A program made the translations under genes and the position numbers. Positions 26,501-36,462 of a stretch of 64,000 nt of DNA are shown piece after piece. The notes under the pieces are model-generated. The model had not been told where the DNA came from. It ran no database searches and was given only the letters and a program-made list of their open reading frames with translations. This DNA is from Acridotheres tristis (taxonomy: Eukaryota; Chordata; Aves; Passeriformes; Sturnidae). The DNA is taken from positions 10,142,463 to 10,206,462 of the forward strand of contig CM072895.1 in the NCBI GenBank assembly GCA_037013685.1. The letters are read 5' to 3'. Each line of letters begins with the position of its first letter. The first letter of the stretch is position 1.

Positions 26501-29483
26501 ATTTCCCACAGGCTCCAGGGCTGTCCGTGTCTGGCTCCACACTGAACCATCTGGGCTGAGTGTACAGAGCCAGCAGCTGGCAGCATTCTCTCCAGGAGAG
26601 GATTCCAAGGCTGTGGCTGCCTGTTCCGCACCCGGTTGTGGTTAGTTAAGGATGTGGCCACTCCCTGAAAGGAGACTACCTCCCCATAGCTTAATTTCAG
26701 GGTAGAGTCTGTCAGGATGACTTAAAATACAAATTTGAACTGAGTCTGATCTGCTTAATTTGCTAATTTTTGTAGGCCAGGAATCCTGCACTAAGTTTTT
26801 TGCATTAATACTCTGTTGTAGGCACCAGCTTGCTTGAGAGAGTTAAATTACAAAGGAACAAAATAAACATATTCATGGCCATGTGAATTGACTCCTAGGG
26901 GAAGAAAAGGAATTGAGTTGGTAATGACAGATGGAAGAAGTGAATGTGCAACACCCATTAGTATTTTGATGGGAATTTGACATTAGGTTGGGGTTTTTGA
27001 GGAGTTAAGAGGCAACCAAAGAACTGATGAGTGTTTGAAAGGTGTAAGCACAGCCGCTGAAGAGGTCTCAGGTTTGCAGCAGTGCAGTTTAATTTCTGTG
27101 TTCTCCCTCCCTGTGCAGAGTCCTTCCAGCACCACCCCTCCCATCGAGATCTGCTCCTCACGCCTGACAAAGCTGATGCGCCGGACCACTGATAAAAAGA
27201 GCGAATTCCTGAAGGCACTGAAGGATGATAGAAATGGGGAGATAACAGAAAACAGGGAATGTGACAAGCTGGATGATGTAAGATCACTGGCCTTCTGTTT
27301 TTATGATCATTATTATTGAAAGAGTTGAGGTTGAAAAAGCCCTGAGCAGTGTATGTAATTCAGGCTCTGGAAGAGGAAGGGAATGACTCCCACTGGTCTG
27401 GCACATGTGCCAGTGGAAATAGTGCACAGCAGTGATGGAGGGAGATGTGTACAGCAATGAAATGCAAGTGGATAAGTAATAAATGAGGTGGAAGGGTCAC
27501 AGATGTTAAAAATAATCTAGATTTTTTGCAAGGATTCTCTAAGGAGAGGAACAGTATCATATTTTAACATCTTAAGCTGCTTTCCAACTTTCCTATCAGA
27601 CTGCATTCACAGAAAAGTAGAATTTTGTGCTTGTGAAAGGTGCAGGAATGTAGGTCAAGCCTCAGAGGCTCAGACCAGACCCCCAAATGCATAGATCTGT
27701 GCCTTAATGTGTATGTAAAGTGTGTCCTTAGGAGCATTTAATTCTCATAGTTTTCTTGCTGTCACTCTGAACTGCTGGTGATGGCTTTGCAATGCCAGCA
27801 CTCACTCCCTTGGCACAGCAGCACAGGCCAGCAAATGTCCTTTGTCCTGTGTTGTCCTGTCACAGCCAGGTACACACTGCTACAGCTTCTGTAAAAAACA
27901 CTGGCTCAAGGTGAAAGGCTTGGCTGGACTTTCAGAGGCAGAAGCTTGAACTTGGAACTGTGTTGTTGGCACGGTCTGTGCAAGCACACTTTGATGGTTT
28001 TATTTTTCTTTAGATGGAGAGCAACAGCACACCAGAACCAAAGGAAAACTGGGAAGAGAACTGCCATCAAAATGGCCTTTCTCTCCCTTTGCCGGAGGAG
28101 GGGGAAAACCTCTCCCATTCATTGGAAGCAGAACACAGGTGAGTAAATGGCAGAATAAAGTGTCTGAAGTAAAGGAGGGTGATTCCTTGGGCTGTGTAAG
28201 GAGAAGGAAATTATTTTGAAGAAAACTCTCTTTTTGAGAAGCAGCGGCAGCTGTGTGTATATGGAGAAGGAGGTATGTGGGTTTTGTGACTAGTGCTGGA
28301 CTGGGTGGGGTCTTACTGAAAGTAAAACAAGACACCAATGATAGGTGAGCCAAGGCTTTACCAAAGTCTGTAATTAAATTCCAGTGCTTCTTTAATGCCA
28401 CATCCCCATGTGTTAATGCTGCCTAGAGATCCTTATCTGCCCACACTGGGAGTCAGCATGAACCAAGGGTGATTCTCGTTAATTTATTTGCAAGCAGGGG
28501 TCCTAAATGTAATGGTTTGAAGACACACACCACGCTTTGTTTGCACTTACAATACTCCTGTGCTGCTTTACATGCTGTAAAAGTGGAGGAGACTTAAGAA
28601 AATATTTACCTGGTATCTCAGGCTGTATTTCACATCAGTGAATAAGCAGTGTGAGCATCTGGTGCAAGCGGATAGTAAAGTTTAGGAGATTCTGAACTGT
28701 GATACTGGTTTGGTTGCCTCATGTCCTCCTTTAGTGTCCTTGAGTTAGAATTTCGAATCCCTGCCTTCCATCAGGCTGGTTATGTACCCACTGTACAGGG
28801 CTGCTGATGGTTAAATATTTGTCAAAGACATTGAAAAATGGTGGGTAAACACAAAGGATTGTTAAAGTGATCTGTGATAGAGAAGATTCCCTGGTGAATT
28901 TGAAGTGATTTACTACAAAACCTTGTTTTTCATGGACAAAGTGTTCCTTACTTTGCAATTGTTCCCTTGCTTTAGTTCCCATGCCCCTTTTATTTTCTCC
29001 ACAAACAGGTTATTGAAAGAAATGGGATGGCAGGAATATCCTGAAAATGAGGAAAACTACCTTCCCCTCACGGAGGATGAGCTCAAAGAGTTCCAGATTA
29101 AATCAGAGCAGGTATGTTACAACTCTTCCTACTTGTAACTGCTCTTCTCCCTCTCCTTTCTCAAGGGTGTTTGTAAAGGACCAAGCATTTAAGCAAGACT
29201 GTAGTAGAATGGATGATTCTGCATTATCTGTGTGTGTATATACAGTTAAATAATGTGGCAGTCATGTCAACAGAGGGTTGGTGACAGTTACTCTCCACTC
29301 TTTTGCTTGTTTTAAAACTTACTTTCATTCCTACAGCGAAGAAGAAATGGATTTGGGAAGAATGGATTTCTTCAGGGCCGTGGCTCCAGCCTGTTGTTCC
29401 ACTGGGGAAGCACTTTTAAGACAAAGATTGAGGACTCAGACACGGAAACAAGTAGCAGCGAAACGTCAGATGACGATGCCTGA
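14510..29483 (+). CDS. GPBP1L1: GPBP1L1, vasculin-like protein 1 (10 coding exons, 471 aa)
   Basis: Paralogue of vasculin/GPBP1, a nuclear protein reported to bind GC-rich promoters; the role of this family member is inferred. Coding exons: 14510-14569, 14861-14990, 15345-15628, 18286-18358, 19488-19681, 23583-23723, 27119-27277, 28014-28138, 29009-29111 and 29337-29483. All introns are GT-AG and phases join without a break, giving 471 aa (human is about 474). The protein opens MAQHDFVPAWLNFSTPQSTK, as in the vasculin family, followed by the RRRHNSSDGFFNNGPLRTAG block, a Gly/His-rich segment (GHDGVNQRGGGGTGVHRHW) and the highly conserved KMLVIKKVSKEDP core. Next come a Ser/Pro-rich region, RLTKLMRRTTDKKSEFLKAL, and the C-terminal GWQEYPENEENYLPLTEDEL motif. 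It ends in an acidic Ser/Asp/Glu tail. The start exon begins at 14455, so at least 55 nt are 5' UTR. The stop follows DDDA, about two residues earlier than the human protein as I recall it. Confidence 0.96.
15629..18285 (+). other. GPBP1L1 intron after exon 3, nothing further seen
   Basis: The intron runs from a GTAAGT donor to an acceptor at 18,284-18,285. It holds a short (TC)n run near 16,143-16,160 and AT-rich unique-looking DNA. I recognise no exon, RNA gene or repeat family in it. Confidence 0.7.
19682..23582 (+). other. GPBP1L1 intron carrying a long hairpin
   Basis: This intron is about 3.9 kb, between the exon ending in PSK and the exon beginning PSPWKANR. It is mostly AT-rich. The only clear structure is the inverted repeat at 21,171-21,268, listed separately. 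Open frames here have no supporting splice sites. Confidence 0.7.
21171..21268 (+). ncRNA. Long imperfect hairpin, possible pre-miRNA or palindromic repeat
   Basis: The left arm, 21,174-21,202, and right arm, 21,234-21,265, are reverse complements apart from one asymmetric internal loop (2 nt against 5 nt): 14 bp, then the loop, then 13 bp. U-G and U-A pairs extend the base to 21,171/21,268. The terminal loop is 31 nt and contains a small 4-bp inner stem. Total size (about 98 nt), stem length and a sense intronic position fit an miRNA precursor. I do not recognise a known miRNA. A fossil of a short palindromic DNA transposon is the main alternative; the arm core CAACAGTAATTG loosely resembles mariner MITE ends. 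Confidence 0.35.
23724..27118 (+). other. GPBP1L1 intron with a CR1 tail and a GC-richer block
   Basis: This intron is about 3.4 kb. It holds a CR1 3' tail at about 24,408-24,469, a T run at 26,127-26,142 and a GC-richer segment at about 26,375-26,660 whose nature I could not establish. No coding exon is seen. Confidence 0.65.
24408..24469 (+). mobile_element. CR1 LINE 3' terminal fragment
   Basis: The words 'cttgatgatcttggaag', 'cttttccaacctt' and 'gattttatgattctgta' match the extreme 3' end of CR1, including a degenerate form of its terminal ATTCTATGATTCT octamer-type repeat. It is a short fragment on the + strand inside a GPBP1L1 intron. The antisense open frame across 24,121-24,480 is simply a reading of this element and its flanks. 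Confidence 0.8.
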
Positions 29484-29493
29484 AACTGGGCAC

Positions 29494-29528
29494 AATAAAA
29501 TTAAAATAAATAAAACCAACCCAATAAA
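29494..29528 (+). terminator. Cluster of three proximal AATAAA signals (GPBP1L1)
   Basis: AATAAA occurs at 29,494-29,499, 29,505-29,510 and 29,523-29,528, starting 11 nt after the stop codon. Use of these would leave almost no 3' UTR, so they may be weak or used for alternative ends. Confidence 0.4.
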
Positions 29529-30241
29529 CTCAGTTCATAGTTCAACACGTGTTTGGGGTTGTATAAACTAAACAGAGTTTATTCTGTCTCCAGTCTGTTC
29601 AGTTTTTTCTTTTGTTGTTGATACTTCATGCACAAGGGAAATAATTGTATCCCAAAGAAGAGAGAAATTGGCTTCTTTAGCTTTTTCTTTTGGTTTTGCC
29701 CTAATGCTTACTAGAAGTTTGTGCAGCTAGCAAATTTTGACAAAAATCCCTTGTGGGGCAGTGCACAAGTTCAGTCGTGTGAGCAGGACACAAGTGGCTG
29801 ACTGATCTCTGCAACAACAAGCTTCTAACAGTGCCGCCGCATTGCCCAGCGCGCGGTAACGGTGTGCTAAAACAATCATTGTCGATGACAAAATGGCTTT
29901 TGAAGTTCTAATTATGTTAAATTAATGCTAATAACATGAATATTTTATTTTATTTTATTTTTTTTGGCGGCTCGGGGAGCTTCATCACTTAACCAGGCGT
30001 TTGTGGTTTTCTTTTTTTTTTTTTTTTTGGGTACAGCTGTAAAATATTTGGATATAGGAATTGTTTGTGTTCTTCTTCTTGCAGCCTTGATATTCAGGGT
30101 GGATTGTAAAATATAAATTTTTTGTGAGATTTCAAAGATTAAGATTATTTTGATAACATTATTTACAGATTTTAAAAAGTGACTATCACATTGAGTCTGT
30201 ATGAGGGGGAAAAACTACTGCATCAAAAATAACTAACTTGG

Positions 30242-30247
30242 AATAAA
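30242..30247 (+). terminator. Distal AATAAA signal (GPBP1L1)
   Basis: The hexamer is followed within about 40 nt by a T/G-rich stretch ('ttgtctttcttatgt'), the usual arrangement for cleavage. It is the best candidate for the main mRNA end. Confidence 0.5.
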
Positions 30248-30269
30248 TATTTTGCATCAGTTTGCCAAT

Positions 30270-32202
30270 TCTAATTGTCTTTCTTATGTAAGGAGAGCTT
30301 TCCTCTAAGGGACCTGCAACTTTGGGGGTTCAGTAGCACTGGGGATAAACAGTTTCTTCTCCCACTCTATTTTTCCACTTGGCAAACATTGCTGTAGTGC
30401 TCAGACTGCAGGAGCTGAACTCTTCCTTTAAGAAGGGAGAGGGAGAACAATGCTGAGATGACAGTCCATGTTTGGGGATTTTTTTTAAAGAAAATAATTC
30501 AAAATTATCTTCTACTAAAGCAGTTTGCTTTTTTTTCCGCTTCATACAAAATGGTGAAGCTCGACCAGTCGGTGTCACTTGTTCCTAGTGCAATGCTGCT
30601 GTTTATGTTCACAACGTGGCAAGGGAATGTCTGAATCCAAAGCTGTTTTCATTGAAATCTTTTTTAAAAATTCATGAAAACATTTCTATTAGATTAAAAA
30701 GAATTTTACAAACAACTCAGTTGTGGCCTAAGCTATTTTAGTGTCTGGTGTAAGTTTAGCTTGTGCAAAAAGGTTTTGGATTGGAAAGTGTTCTGGGGTT
30801 GTGCACTGTTTGTTTGGGGGGTGGACAGAGTCACACAAAACCTGGTGTTGCTGACCTGAGGGGGTTTGTCTCAAGGTTGTGCCTGTGTGTTCTTAATCCA
30901 CTCCTGGCCAGGCAGAGAGGACAGAAGTGTAAGAAAATGATAATGTTTAGCCCTGAATCTTTGCATCTGCATTCAAGGGTGCGTGCTCAGCATTTTCAGG
31001 TGTAACTCTGCTACCTGTGCGTCCAGCTCCTGCTGGCTCTGTGGTGAGCCCCGGAGGAGAAGGGCAGGGGGTCCTTTCTGCAGTGGGGCATTTCTTCATC
31101 CCTGTGCTCTGGAAACCACGGTCCAGGAGCTGAGGCTGCTTGGGGAAGTGCTGGGTCTCCTGTACGATTTCGCACAAACCATCTTGTCCCTTCTGAATAT
31201 TCAAACACTGCTGTTGTCCGGAAGAGCCTATCCGGTTTTTTTAAAGTTTAACTTCCTACATCCATTTAAACCAAGTTATACAGACCTGTGTGCACTCATC
31301 TCAAGAAATGGGGTAAATTTCACCTCAGATCCATGCTGACAGCCACTTGAAATGGGGGAATTGGATTGCTGAGCACTCTGGAGTGAGACTAGCCTGCCTT
31401 GGGACAGCACAGCCTGTCCTGTGTGTGGTGGGAGCTCCTTGTGCTTCTTAACAGATGTTGTGCCCCGACCCTCCTGTGTGGGTTGTGCTGGGTTTAAACA
31501 TTGATGGAACTTAGGAAGCGACACTGGCAGCCTCTGGATGAGACAGGTGGGGCAAGTCCCCATCCATCAAATGGCAGCTTTTTCCTGAGCAAATCATTGT
31601 TCCTGATGGGTACCACCGGCAGTGAGGTGAGGGAAAAAGCTTGTAGGGACTCGGCAAGCGGAGCTGAGGTGGGTGCAAGGATGGAATGCAGGAAGCTTTT
31701 TTGGGAACAAGGGCAGGGCCTGGATACCTGTGGCAAGAAAGGGCAGAAGGAGCTGTTTCACCTCTGTTGGAGGTTACACTTAGCTTAAAATCTGCTGAGG
31801 AGCAGCTAAGTGGGAGCTGCTGCAAGGTGGGCATGGGGCACTCCTGGACAGCCCCAGGGCCAGCACGCCTGTCAGCGAGCACTTTATAACCACAGAGGGG
31901 CACAGGGCAGCAGGGCCTCCCTCATCTTGTTTTCTTTGGATTGCTCAGGTGGCTTGGTGACCTTTTTTCTCCATTCCAGTATCCGCGGTAAACAGTGGGA
32001 ATGTCCTGGGCTGGCTGGAGGCGTGGCTCTCCCTGCCCAGCACAGCTTCCAGCATAGCAACAGTGGCTTCAAACACTGCAGCCACCGCTGCCACCACCGC
32101 CAGCAGGTCTGTGCACACTTCCAGCCCCTCCCAGGGTGCCAGCCCCGCGGGGGGACCCCCTCTCCCTGTCCCCTGAGTAACCCCACCTGCTCTGCTTTCC
32201 AG
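30270..32202. other. GPBP1L1-CCDC17 intergenic region, including the CCDC17 5' side
   Basis: DNA becomes steadily richer in G and C toward CCDC17. I find no TATA box and no strong CpG island. A pyrimidine tract and CAG at 32,190-32,202 form an acceptor just before the CCDC17 start codon, so at least one 5' non-coding exon should lie in this stretch or further left. I could not fix it. Confidence 0.5.
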
Positions 32203-32212
32203 GGTTTTGGAC

Positions 32213-34758
32213 ATGGGGACCTTCCTCTGCCCCCACTGCCGCTTGACGTTCAGATCCCGACCGCTGCTGCGGGTGCACCTGGAGAAGCTGTGCCTTGGTC
32301 CCCCGGCACCCAGCAGGTCCTGCCTCCCTGGGGGAGACCCTCTGTCTGCGGAGGGAGCACAGGGCACGGCAAAGAAAACACAGGACATTTCGGTAGTGTG
32401 GAGCTGGGTCTGGCATAGAATGGGGACTGGGACAGGTGCTGGGCTGGGAAACAGGGTATCACATCCTGGATCCGGCTTGGTCTGACCTGGGATAGGCCTC
32501 CATCCTGCCATGCCTGCCCCACACAGGCAGCCCTTGGTGCTTATTTTGCCAAAACCAGAAAAGTATATTATTAAGTGTGGGGGGGAATTGGGGGAGGGTG
32601 AGGATGTCACCCTTTTCTTCCCTCTATGTCTGCGAGGTGGAGGTGTCCCAAAATACAGAGGACGCTGAGCCACTCCATCACTTTATGCTTCGTGGTGGAC
32701 CAGGGCAGATGCGGGGAGCTCCCCTGGGGGACGTGCTCACCCCCCGGGAGAGGGCCCTGCTCCGCACGGCCGACCCCGTTTCTGGGAGGCTGCCAGTGGA
32801 GGTACGGTGAATCCCCAATGCCAGGGTGGGCATCAGCAGCCCTACGGCTCCCCAGGACTGGGGGGCCAGCCCCTCCTTCCCTGTGAACCCTGTGTACCGC
32901 AGGAAGAGCCCTCCCGGCAGCCGCTCCCACTGCAGGGACACCGGCAGCAGCCGCAGGAGCTGCTGGAAGCCCACGAACGCCGGGTGGCCGCGATCCGGGC
33001 CAGGACCCAGCAGCTGGAGCTGCAGAGAGAGGGTAGGCGCTGGCAGCGGTTCTGGGGCAATGGGCAGACCCGTATGGGATGCAGTGACCGCCCGAGGGTG
33101 GGGCTCTGGGGGCCGTGCTGAGCCCCCAGCCCCTCACTGTCCGTCAGGGCTGTGCAGGCGGCTGGCGACACTGGGGGCCAGGGCACCTCTGGGCCCCCAG
33201 CCCGAGCAGGGGGAGCCGGAGCCGAGCCAAGGCCCGCCCGACCAGGCCAGACAGGTGCGAACAAAACAGCACAGGTGAGCCCTGGCCTGAGGGGTCGCAG
33301 CACAGAGCCCTGACCCTGTGGGGTGCTCTCCATCAAGGGGCCCTCACCCCCTCATTTGCCCGTCTCCTCCCCAGGGCCACCCTCCACCTCGACACCCTCC
33401 TGCCGGCCGCGGGGCCACTGGCGGCCGAGGCCAGGTGAGGGGTGAGGGTCTGTGGGCGATGGCAGCTCCGAGCGACCACCCGGCCAAGCCCTGGCCATGG
33501 CTGATCCGGGGCCCTGGCAGGGCATTGCGACTGTCCTACCTGTGCTCCGGGGGACAGGACCCAGCCATCCTGGACCAGCTTCTCCACCTCCAGCTGGAGG
33601 CCACGGTGCTGGAGAAAGGAACCGCGGGGCTGAGCAGGGGCAGGCGGATGGGTAAGCGCCAGCATCAGGCCCGTCCCCCCACACGGACTGTGGCCCCACA
33701 GGCCGCACCTGAGGCACCCCTGGCTGTGCCAGCAGAGTCCCCCAGCACTGGCACACACGGTCTGGGTGCAGCACTGCTGGCTGTGGAGCTGGAGAACCGG
33801 CGTCTGGAAGATGAACTGCTGGCACTGAAGGTCAAAAGGGAGAGGAGAGCAGACGCTGGTAGGTGATGAGTCCCCCATCTGCACCCCACAGCCCCCGGCT
33901 GCCTCTGTGGCTACACCATCAGAGCCCTGGGCTGGACATGGCTCCTGGAAATATTGGCAAGTGGAGGGGGCTGCAGTGAGCAAGGAGAGTCCCAGTCTCC
34001 AGACTGAATGAAGACCTGGTGAGATGCCAGGGAAATGGCTGCTGTAAACACGGTGACCAAATCCTGTTGCCCAGGCTCACGGGCAGCCCGGCGGCACACA
34101 GAGGAACTGGCCCAGCTCCAGGCAGAGGTGGGAATGCTGCGATGCCACGCAGAGCAGACGAGGCCATGGCTGCACTCTCCTGTCTTCCCACACCCAATAG
34201 CCCACCCACTGCCACCAGCCCTAGCTGTGCCAGAACTTTCCATGGTAAGAGCCTCAGCCCAGGGCGATTTTCAGCTCCCTGAGGAGGGGAGAGAGGAGTT
34301 GGGGTTGGGCTTCCAGCTGGGAGAGGATGATAGGTGTGGAGGTACAAACTTGGGGACATTTGAGATCAGCTCTTTGCTGCATTTGGGGATAGAGTGACTG
34401 GGGCAGGAGGTGAGTCCCCACCAGTGTGGGACCAGGGGTATGATTTGCTCTGCATACTCAATGCCATGTGTGAGAGGATGGCCAGGCACCTCCTACCCTG
34501 CCACCTCCTCCCCTTAACATCACTTTTCCCTTCCCAGGAGCCCCCTGGGCCAGCACTAGGGCTTGGCAGGCCCACAGCCCATGTGCCCCCTGGACTCCCC
34601 CTCACCCCCTTCGTGGCCCTGGAGGACCCTCCTCCTGCTCAGGAGCCCCCAGCAGGAGACAGAGCTCCTCGCAGGTGAGCCAGGAAGAGGCCATAGCCCC
34701 ACTGGACTACCCTGCCACCCCTTCCACCACCTTCAGTGGCAAAATGGGGCTTCAGTAA
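32213..34758 (+). CDS. CCDC17: CCDC17, coiled-coil domain-containing 17, C-terminally short (about 442 aa)
   Basis: Function is not well established. Proposed coding exons: 32213-32392, 32637-32801, 32903-33032, 33148-33274, 33375-33434, 33521-33858, 34075-34244, 34538-34674 and 34737-34758. The phases agree throughout. The N-terminus MGTFLCPHCRLTFRS is followed by a C2H2-like finger (CPHC, about 12 residues, then HLEKLC). Coiled-coil segments follow: LLEAHERRVAAIRARTQQLE, the block YLCSGGQDPAILDQLLHLQ, and AVELENRRLEDELLALK with RRHTEELAQLQAEVGMLR. A Pro-rich region ends the protein. Mammalian CCDC17 is about 620 aa and continues into a further domain; here the frame stops after SGKMGLQ. The exon 1-2 junction is the least certain: a donor at 32,436 with an acceptor before 32,656 also keeps the frame. 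The GTAAGC at 33,652 is not used in this model because it would break the frame. Confidence 0.85.
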
Positions 34759-34793
34759 CTGTCAGAGTGATGAAGGGATGGCAAAACCTGTTT

Positions 34794-34823
34794 GAGCTGC
34801 AGACATAAGAGCTGCAGACATAA
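34794..34823 (+). repeat. 15-bp perfect tandem duplication
   Basis: Two copies of GAGCTGCAGACATAA lie end to end in the presumed CCDC17 3' UTR, just after the stop codon. Function, if any, is unknown. Confidence 0.85.
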
Positions 34824-35207
34824 ATTTAGGCACCAGTTGTGCAGTTGGTACCAGAATCCCACAGTGGAACTGTACAGAACGACTGCTGGGACCAAAGAGG
34901 CTCCAGGCATTAGAGCAGGAAAAGGACAAGCAAACCCCCAAGCCAGCAGCAAACAGATTTGTTCAGCCTCCACCGCAGGAGGGAGCCCACAGCCAGAAGA
35001 GTGGTTCAACCACTCCTGCTCACGATGGTGGTTTGGGGACAGGCAGAAGGCACAGAGGGGCACAATTAATTCCCCGCCCTCAGGCACATCCCCACACGCA
35101 GCCCTCTGTAGGGAAAGCCCAAGCCGGGTATGCATAGCTCAGCCCTGGGAACCAGCAGAAGCCACAGCCATCTTTCCAAAGCATCAAATGCCCTGTGCTA
35201 CATGTTT

Positions 35208-35213
35208 AATAAA
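35208..35213 (+). terminator. AATAAA polyadenylation signal (CCDC17)
   Basis: AATAAA followed by a T-rich stretch at 35,240-35,252 marks the likely end of the CCDC17 transcript. It lies about 600 bp short of the converging NASP end. Confidence 0.55.
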
Positions 35214-35230
35214 AGGCTTCAGCTCATTGC

Positions 35231-35800
35231 TCTTCACTTCTTGGCCTTTTTTTATACACACAGCCCAGGGCAGGGTCCCAGCCCCAGCCTGGGCACTAAA
35301 TCTGGCTCAGGGGACAGCCCTATCCCCTACCTCAAACCATCAGCACCTGCTCCTGCACCCCCTCCTTGGTGCAAAGCGGACATTGAGCAGAGATAAAAAT
35401 ACACAACAACAAAGCCCAGGATGTTACAAAGCTCTTTATCAGCCTTTCCCACCATCTTCAGGCCGCTCAAAGCTGAGGGAGGCACTATCAGAACCCGCTT
35501 CAGGCTCAGCCTTGAATGAACAAAACACAGCCTCAGCTGTGACAAGGTCCCAGCAGAAGGAAAAAAGGTCATATCCCTGGACAAGACAGATAAGTTCAGG
35601 CAATGCTCTCCTTCCCTGCAGCAGCCAGGCCTGCATGGCCCATCCCACCCCTCTGCTCCTGCCTAAGGAGGCAGGTGTGGGTGGAAATGCTGAAGCTAAA
35701 GGGAGCAGGAGCCCAGCAGTGGGCCAGGGCTGAGAGCCGCAGCCCAGGGGGACAGCCAGGAGCAGAGGCTGGAACCTGTCACAGAAGGAAGGTCAAGACA
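35231..35800. other. Spacer between converging CCDC17 and NASP transcripts
   Basis: This is a short GC-moderate spacer. One + strand frame stays open from 34,792 to 35,733 but starts at TTG and crosses the CCDC17 poly(A) signal. I see no gene in it. Confidence 0.6.
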
Positions 35801-35804
35801 GGGA

Positions 35805-36462
35805 CCATTTGCATACAATCTTTATTGAAGTCATACAAAAGTTGCCAAAAAGTGAAAAAATACACTATATACAAAACCATTTTCCTTGTAAGGAGAGGAG
35901 TGTCCAAGGTTAAAGAATCATTATCATACTGTGCTTTCAACTGCAGCCCCTGATTCTGCTTGTGGCCTTTTCTCTGTCTAAAAGAGAAGATAAGGATTTG
36001 TTTTTAAAAGACAAGACAGAGTCTTAGAGCACCAAGTCATGCAGCAGCCCAAGGGTTCTGTAATTTGAAGACTTAACTATGTGAGCTTTGTCAGCCTCCA
36101 GAGCCCAACACTACCCTAAAGCATGGACAGGAACAAGTACAGCCCAGGGATAAGTAATCAAACCCAGGAACATTAAAAATTAGGGGAAGACCCTGTGCTG
36201 GAGTTGAGCCCAGAAAAAAACCACCCAGAACCTGTCCCTGTCCCACCCCACAGGTGACAAGGCTCCACAGCTGGGTCTGTCCAGCCTACACAGGGTCAGC
36301 ACCACAGCACAACATGCATCCTGCCCACTAGGAATCTTCATCTCATCTGGAAAACCTTGTAAAGGACAGCAGGCAATAACCAGGACATCTACCAGGCACA
36401 GAACCATCCCTGAACAGAGAGGGGGGGGAAATGAAATAAAAAGCACGGCCCAGACTCCTGGT
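35805..36462 (-). other. NASP: NASP 3' UTR
   Basis: The segment lies between the stop codon at 36,463-36,465 and the AATAAA at 35,821-35,826 on the - strand. No other coding signal is visible. It includes a G8 run near 36,421. Confidence 0.65.
35821..35826 (-). terminator. AATAAA polyadenylation signal (NASP)
   Basis: TTTATT on the + strand is AATAAA on the - strand, about 640 nt beyond the NASP stop codon. It is the only good hexamer close downstream of that stop. Confidence 0.7.

Larger units (their letters stand above)
29484..30265 (+). other. GPBP1L1: GPBP1L1 3' UTR
   Basis: The segment follows the stop codon. Three close AATAAA hexamers at 29,494, 29,505 and 29,523 lie only 11-45 nt after the stop, and a further one is at 30,242. 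It contains a (TTTTA)n stretch at about 29,942-29,966 and a long T run near 30,010-30,028. The T/G-rich stretch after 30,247 is a plausible downstream element, so the long form probably ends at about 30,260. A very short 3' UTR using the first signals is also possible. Confidence 0.6.
34759..35230 (+). other. CCDC17: Presumed CCDC17 3' UTR
   Basis: The segment runs from the predicted stop to just past an AATAAA at 35,208-35,213. It is unusually free of stop codons in one frame, but that frame has no splice or start support and resembles no domain I know. No trace of the mammalian CCDC17 C-terminal region is visible in it. Confidence 0.5.

Noticed and set aside
32056..32061. AGCAAC, an RFX X-box half-site before CCDC17
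   Set aside because: The partner half-site is missing at the right spacing, so it is not called an X-box.
31945..32673. 242-codon open frame on the - strand opposite CCDC17 exon 1
   Set aside because: Antisense to the zinc-finger exon with no family similarity; due to high GC.
33333..33983. 216-codon open frame on the - strand opposite CCDC17
   Set aside because: Antisense shadow of the coiled-coil exon at 33,521-33,858.
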